From: Sporosarcina sp. Marseille-Q4063
GTDB lineage: Bacteria; Bacillota; Bacilli; Bacillales_A; Planococcaceae
Length of the DNA: 64,000 nucleotides
NCBI RefSeq assembly: GCF_018309085.1
Contig: NZ_CP070502.1
Span: 806,001-870,000 of the forward strand
Direction of reading: 5' to 3'
Numbering within the stretch: the first letter of the stretch is position 1; each line of letters begins with the position of its first letter. The position numbers were made by a program, and so were the translations under genes. Under the pieces are notes generated by a model. The model worked only from the letters and a program-made list of their open reading frames with translations, did no database searches and was not told where the DNA came from. Below are positions 60,820-64,000 of the stretch, in pieces.

Positions 60820-61590
60820 CTCCTTCGTAAAGCGAGCGTGAAGCCTTACATCTTGACCAATCATCTTCACTTCGACAAATTGAAGCGAGATGCTCTGGGC
60901 AATTTTCTTTCTTGTTTCATTCATAATTAAAGAAGCACCGTTGCAAGACGCTTTTACTTCTTCAAGAAATCATCTTCTTCAGAAATCGACTCGGGTTGTG
61001 ATAAGTGGATATGCTGAAAAATCCGTTTCTGACTTAGCAGAATCGAGTGTGAAAATAATTGTTTCTACAAAGCTTTTTGAACGCGAACTTTGCATTCAAA
61101 CAAAACAGCACAGTAATAACATGCGCAGTTTTTGGTGTCCGAAGACATCGATCTAAAATAATACGTATTGGATTCTTTCCACCATGGGGCAAACGGGTGG
61201 TGAGGAAAGGATTATCATGGAGTACGGTTTATACATCGACTAAAATCGCATCATGGGTATGGCGAAGATGATGGACATCAGTTCTTGTTGCATCTGATGT
61301 AATCCATTTGCTGTCCCCAATTGCGCCCGAAAGTTTACCATCCAGGGTGGCGGCTGCTTTCAAAGTGACATATAGTTTACCGTATTTGATAAAAATTAAA
61401 AAATGCTTGGCTTAACTGCTCTGCCTCTTCTTGCAATATGCCAGTGATGAACTCGTATCCCGGCAACCTTAAGAAGCCAAAATCTGGCCGAATTACACAA
61501 TCAATATGCCAACATGTTGATTCGGCAAGTTTGTCCTGTTGTAGTACGGGCAAATTTTAGAGCAATCGTCATAAAACGGTCTTAAACCAT
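60820..61590 (-). pseudogene. ribD: Decayed ribD (deaminase/reductase) pseudogene
   Basis: A ribD should sit here and fragments of it do. ATG 61590 has AAGGGGG upstream, but codon 3 is TAA. The frame then gives RFMTIALKFARTTTGQT, a RibD N-terminus. The zinc deaminase core is deleted, leaving fragments around 61450-61540. Next come LQEEAEQLSQAFFNF, KAAATLDGK, GDSKWITS, then a stop, LHDNPFLTTRLP and RIILDRC in changing frames. The end, LQFVEVKMIGQDVRLHARF, is intact and runs in frame into ribE. Several frameshifts, stops and a large deletion make it non-functional. Confidence 0.92.
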
Positions 61591-61662
61591 GGGTATTCCC
61601 CCTTTCAATTAGGAATTGAAAAGGACAAAGCCCTAAGCATTGCATATAAGCTTTCCAAACAA

Positions 61663-61825
61663 CTTCTCCCATCCAGACTATAACTGTCGGTGCCGGACTT
61701 TCACCAGCTCCACCGCCCTCGAAAAAAGAAGGACGGGTCACGGACTTATGAGCAAAGAAGAATGCAGTACAATTCTTCTTTGCTCAATTACCGTCGGTAA
61801 GGAATTTCACCTTGCCCCGAAGAGT
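61663..61825 (-). ncRNA. FMN riboswitch (RFN element)
   Basis: On the minus strand the RFN elements appear in order: GGGGCAAGGTGAAATTCC near 61820, TACCGACGGTAA, a variable hairpin around an AAGAAGAA stem, AGTCCGTGACCCG, and GGTGGAGCTGGTGAAAGTCC. It ends with CACCGACAGTTATAGTCTGGATGGGAGAAG-like text near 61663. It leads into the ribD remnant and the intact ribE-ribBA-ribH. FMN binding should lower expression of the operon. Confidence 0.96.
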
Positions 61826-61846
61826 TTGTATTTATATGCTATTTCA

Positions 61847-61874
61847 ACGATAACATAGGCGAATAATTAAATCA
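61847..61874 (-). promoter_or_regulatory. Probable promoter of the rib operon
   Basis: On the minus strand TTGATT (61869-61874) and TATCGT (61847-61852) are 16 bp apart, with TG in an extended -10 position. This is the only candidate I see immediately before the riboswitch. Confidence 0.45.
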
Positions 61875-61917
61875 AAAAAACTCAGCCCGATTGCTCGGAA
61901 CTGAGTCTATTTTTTAA
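61874..61917 (-). terminator. Terminator of the opuA operon
   Basis: ACTCAG pairs with CTGAGT and CCGA with TCGG, with T-runs on the minus strand. It lies just after the opuAC stop at 61921. Confidence 0.85.
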
Positions 61918-61920
61918 AAA

Positions 61921-62814
61921 TTATTCTTTTAAATCTTCAATTGAATCGATGTCCATATATGATGGGACAACTAAACCAATTTTTACGCCTTCCATGCTTG
62001 TACCAATATCGTCGTACTTGCCTTCAAACTTTTCTGCGTAAGTTTTGTGAGTGACTGGCAACCAACCCGCAAGCAACACATCTGCGCTTCCATCAGCAAC
62101 AGCTGTCCACATTGGACCTGCCTCAACTTGTGATGTCGTTACTTTATAGCCCATATCTTCCAACACGAGTGATATCACATTCGTGCTTGCGATTGTACTA
62201 TCCCAAGCAACATAGACAAACTTGATCTCATCGCCGTCTACTTTGTCAACACCGTCAGTCCAAACTGCAACTTTATCTTCATTTGCATCAATCCAGTTTT
62301 GGGCTGCGACTTCCGGATCTTCGCCGTCAATAATTTCAACCATTACTTCAGCCATATCTTCTTCGGTCCACTTAAAGTTAGCAAGGATTTCATAAGCTTC
62401 GGGAGAGTCTTCTTCGAGCCCCAAGCGTCCGATTGTGTGAATTTCTTCCGCTCCGCCAAATGAACCTTCTGGATCTTCAAGGTATTTTAATTTAAATTTC
62501 GCGAATTTCCAGTGCGGTGACCATCCCGTGACAATAATCGGCTCTTCTTTGTCATATGCTCTTTGTAATGCTGCAGTCATTGCAGCGCCAGAACCTGATA
62601 CAACTTCCCATTTGTCTAATTCATAATCAGCAAGCGCGCGGTCTGTTGCTTCCATAATACCTGCACCTGGGTCGATCCCAGTAATCTTATAATCAACCGA
62701 ATCGCCTACTGAATCAGCAACTCCATCTTCTTTTTTGTCGTCACCACAAGCGGCTAATCCAACTGCAAGTAATGCAACTGCTCCTAGTCCTAAAACTTTT
62801 TTCTTGATTGTCAT
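61921..62814 (-). CDS. opuAC: Glycine betaine-binding lipoprotein OpuAC
   Basis: A 297-residue extracytoplasmic binding protein. The signal ends in the lipobox LAAC (KKKVLGLGAVALLAVGLAAC). The OpuAC/ProX-type fold is evident in ITGIDPGAGIMEATDRAL, TGWSPHWKFAKFKLKYLEDP and LLAGWLPVTHKTY. The tryptophans in these three segments are the usual aromatic cage for the quaternary amine. It overlaps the permease stop in ATGA. Confidence 0.94.
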   Translation of the reverse strand: MTIKKKVLGLGAVALLAVGLAACGDDKKEDGVADSVGDSVDYKITGIDPGAGIMEATDRALADYELDKWEVVSGSGAAMTAALQRAYDKEEPIIVTGWSPHWKFAKFKLKYLEDPEGSFGGAEEIHTIGRLGLEEDSPEAYEILANFKWTEEDMAEVMVEIIDGEDPEVAAQNWIDANEDKVAVWTDGVDKVDGDEIKFVYVAWDSTIASTNVISLVLEDMGYKVTTSQVEAGPMWTAVADGSADVLLAGWLPVTHKTYAEKFEGKYDDIGTSMEGVKIGLVVPSYMDIDSIEDLKE

Positions 62815-63662
62815 GAATCTGTTCCCCCTTGTTTTTTAGATCCGGCATGTTGAGTGATTCTGTCCAAAATAATCGCAACGATTACGATGGCGACACCTAC
62901 TTCAACACCCACTCCGGTCTTTAACTGCGTTACTGCTCGGTAGACCTTCTCACCAAGTCCTGGTGCTCCTACCATTGAAGCGATAACAACCATTGAAAGC
63001 GAAAGCATAATACTTTGGTTTATACCTGCCATAATAGTTGGTTTGGCGAGCGGTATTTGAATCTTGCTCAACCTTTGCCACGATGTGGAACCAAATGCCT
63101 CTGTCGCTTCGATCAAATCCTTAGGCACTTGTTCAATTCCCAACATTGTTAAACGTATTGTCGGCGGCATTGCGAAGATTACAGATGCCACAACACCGGG
63201 GACAACCCCTATATTGAAAAAGAAAATTGCTGGAATTAAGTAGACGAATGCGGGCATTGTCTGCATTAAATCCAGAATTGGGTTGATAATATTACGTACT
63301 GTTGTTTTTTGTGATCCCCATATTCCAATGGGAATTCCTATCGCAATTGCGAACACGACAGATGTAAGAACGAGCGCCAACATCTGAAGCATGTCGTACC
63401 AGAATCCTAAATAATCGATGAACAAAAATCCGATTAACGTGAAAACCCCTATTTTTCTCGTGGAAATTAACCATGCCACGATTGCAAATATTATAGCGAG
63501 CAGGATTGAAGGGACGATTGCGAGTGCATCTACAAATCCTTCAACCATAGTTTTTAAAACGAGTGCTATGCCGTCAAAAACCGACCCGAAATTATCAATT
63601 AGCCAATCTACACCACTGTCAATCCACTCAGAGAACGGAATTCTTGGTAATAGTTTATCCAT
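62811..63662 (-). CDS. opuAB: Glycine betaine ABC permease OpuAB
   Basis: A 283-residue ProW-type permease. The N-terminus is a soluble-looking leader (LLPRIPFSEWIDSGVDWLIDNFG), followed by membrane helices. The EAA loop is DLIEATEAFGSTSWQRLSKIQIPLAKP. The frame opens at 63668, but GAGGTG fits ATG 63662, which overlaps the ATPase stop by 8 nt. Translational coupling on both sides keeps subunits balanced. Confidence 0.93.
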   Translation of the reverse strand: MDKLLPRIPFSEWIDSGVDWLIDNFGSVFDGIALVLKTMVEGFVDALAIVPSILLAIIFAIVAWLISTRKIGVFTLIGFLFIDYLGFWYDMLQMLALVLTSVVFAIAIGIPIGIWGSQKTTVRNIINPILDLMQTMPAFVYLIPAIFFFNIGVVPGVVASVIFAMPPTIRLTMLGIEQVPKDLIEATEAFGSTSWQRLSKIQIPLAKPTIMAGINQSIMLSLSMVVIASMVGAPGLGEKVYRAVTQLKTGVGVEVGVAIVIVAIILDRITQHAGSKKQGGTDS

Positions 63663-64000
63663 TTCCATTCACCTCTGTATTCATTTCTTCAACCGAATCC
63701 ACAACACCATTTCCATTAATGAATTGGCCATTCCCCGACAATGCACCGATAAAAGCGCCCCGGATAATGATGCCGCGAAGACGTTCTTTCTCATCAATGA
63801 CAGCAACTGGAATCGTCGCTGTCGAGACGATGTCGAACAACTCCGTTAAAACGCGGTCCTCAGGAACCATTGGAAGATCAGTGATAAGCACTTCCTCGAG
63901 CGACAAATTTTTGTCCGTCGCTTCTAAAGCATCCTGTGCCATGACTGCACCGAGCAATTTCCCTTTTTTATCAACAACATAAATTGAAGAAATTCGGAGA
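63655..64000 (-). CDS. opuAA: Glycine betaine ABC ATPase OpuAA, C-terminal part (runs off the window)
   Basis: Only the CBS-domain tail of a ProV/OpuAA-type ATPase lies in the window; the ATP-binding domain is beyond 64000. Visible text includes ISSIYVVDKKGKLLGAVM at the edge and TATIPVAVIDEKERLRGIIIRGAFI, two CBS strands. In OpuA-type transporters the CBS pair senses ionic strength. An acidic tail (DSVEEMNTEVNGNG) follows. The gene is at the 5' end of the operon with opuAB and opuAC. Confidence 0.93.
   Translation of the reverse strand, partial: LRISSIYVVDKKGKLLGAVMAQDALEATDKNLSLEEVLITDLPMVPEDRVLTELFDIVSTATIPVAVIDEKERLRGIIIRGAFIGALSGNGQFINGNGVVDSVEEMNTEVNGNG

Noticed and set aside
61493..61741. 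82-codon minus-strand open frame across the riboflavin leader
   Set aside because: It overlaps the FMN riboswitch and the start of the ribD remnant and has no initiation signal.

Overview
The window looks like chromosomal DNA of a low-to-moderate G+C Gram-positive bacterium of the order Bacillales, probably Planococcaceae (Sporosarcina-like). That placement is inference. It rests on purine-rich Shine-Dalgarno sites with frequent TTG and GTG starts, TPP, FMN and T-box leaders, Bacillus-type lipoproteins, and families such as TenA, SwrC, KatX-like catalase, CYP152, OpuA and OpuD. I see no rRNA, tRNA, CRISPR array, phage module or intact insertion sequence.

Layout. 1-3440: TPP riboswitch and a tenA-thiZ-thiX-thiY thiamine-precursor salvage operon. 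3627-9465: hypothetical gene, GIY-YIG protein, and a TetR regulator divergent from an RND exporter (SwrC type). 9531-10956: a 21-bp-period repeat array, then a T-box leader whose specifier aligns with ATG (Met), then a SAM hydrolase. 11028-14215: lipoprotein, DUF1232 protein, arsR-arsB-arsC. 14259-35153: mostly single housekeeping or stress genes (threonine dehydratase, sirtuin, SRAP, two phosphatases, BCCT and MFS transporters, catalase, dicarboxylate symporter, erythromycin-esterase family), plus a ketopantoate-reductase remnant with an internal deletion at 24345. 35289-45794: acetyltransferases, methyltransferase, a Nudix remnant, oligoendopeptidase F, an Aquifex-type aconitase, a UDG-like protein and a CYP152 peroxygenase.

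46060-54618 is the main accessory region. A secreted PIG-L deacetylase converges with an operon of GH4 glycosidase, ROK regulator, sugar-binding lipoprotein and two permeases. Near-identical 20-21 bp operator-like sequences precede both units, so they probably form one ROK-controlled regulon for an acetylated amino-sugar glycoside. The operon has no ATPase gene and presumably borrows one encoded elsewhere.

54847-64000: a 33-codon cationic mini-gene with its own ribosome site and terminator, a DUF2269-like membrane protein, an ASCH protein, an FMN reductase, a large folded Bacillales repeat, a CynX-type transporter, a riboflavin operon and the opuA glycine-betaine operon (entering from the right edge). 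The riboflavin operon has an FMN riboswitch, but its ribD is a wreck while ribE, ribBA and ribH are intact.

The most unexplained signal is a set of five short intergenic arrays with an exact 21-bp period. Each unit has a conserved part and a variable part. The arrays lie at 3514, 9531, 48680, 55108 (minus strand) and 56839, and three share the same core. Nothing I recognise explains them.
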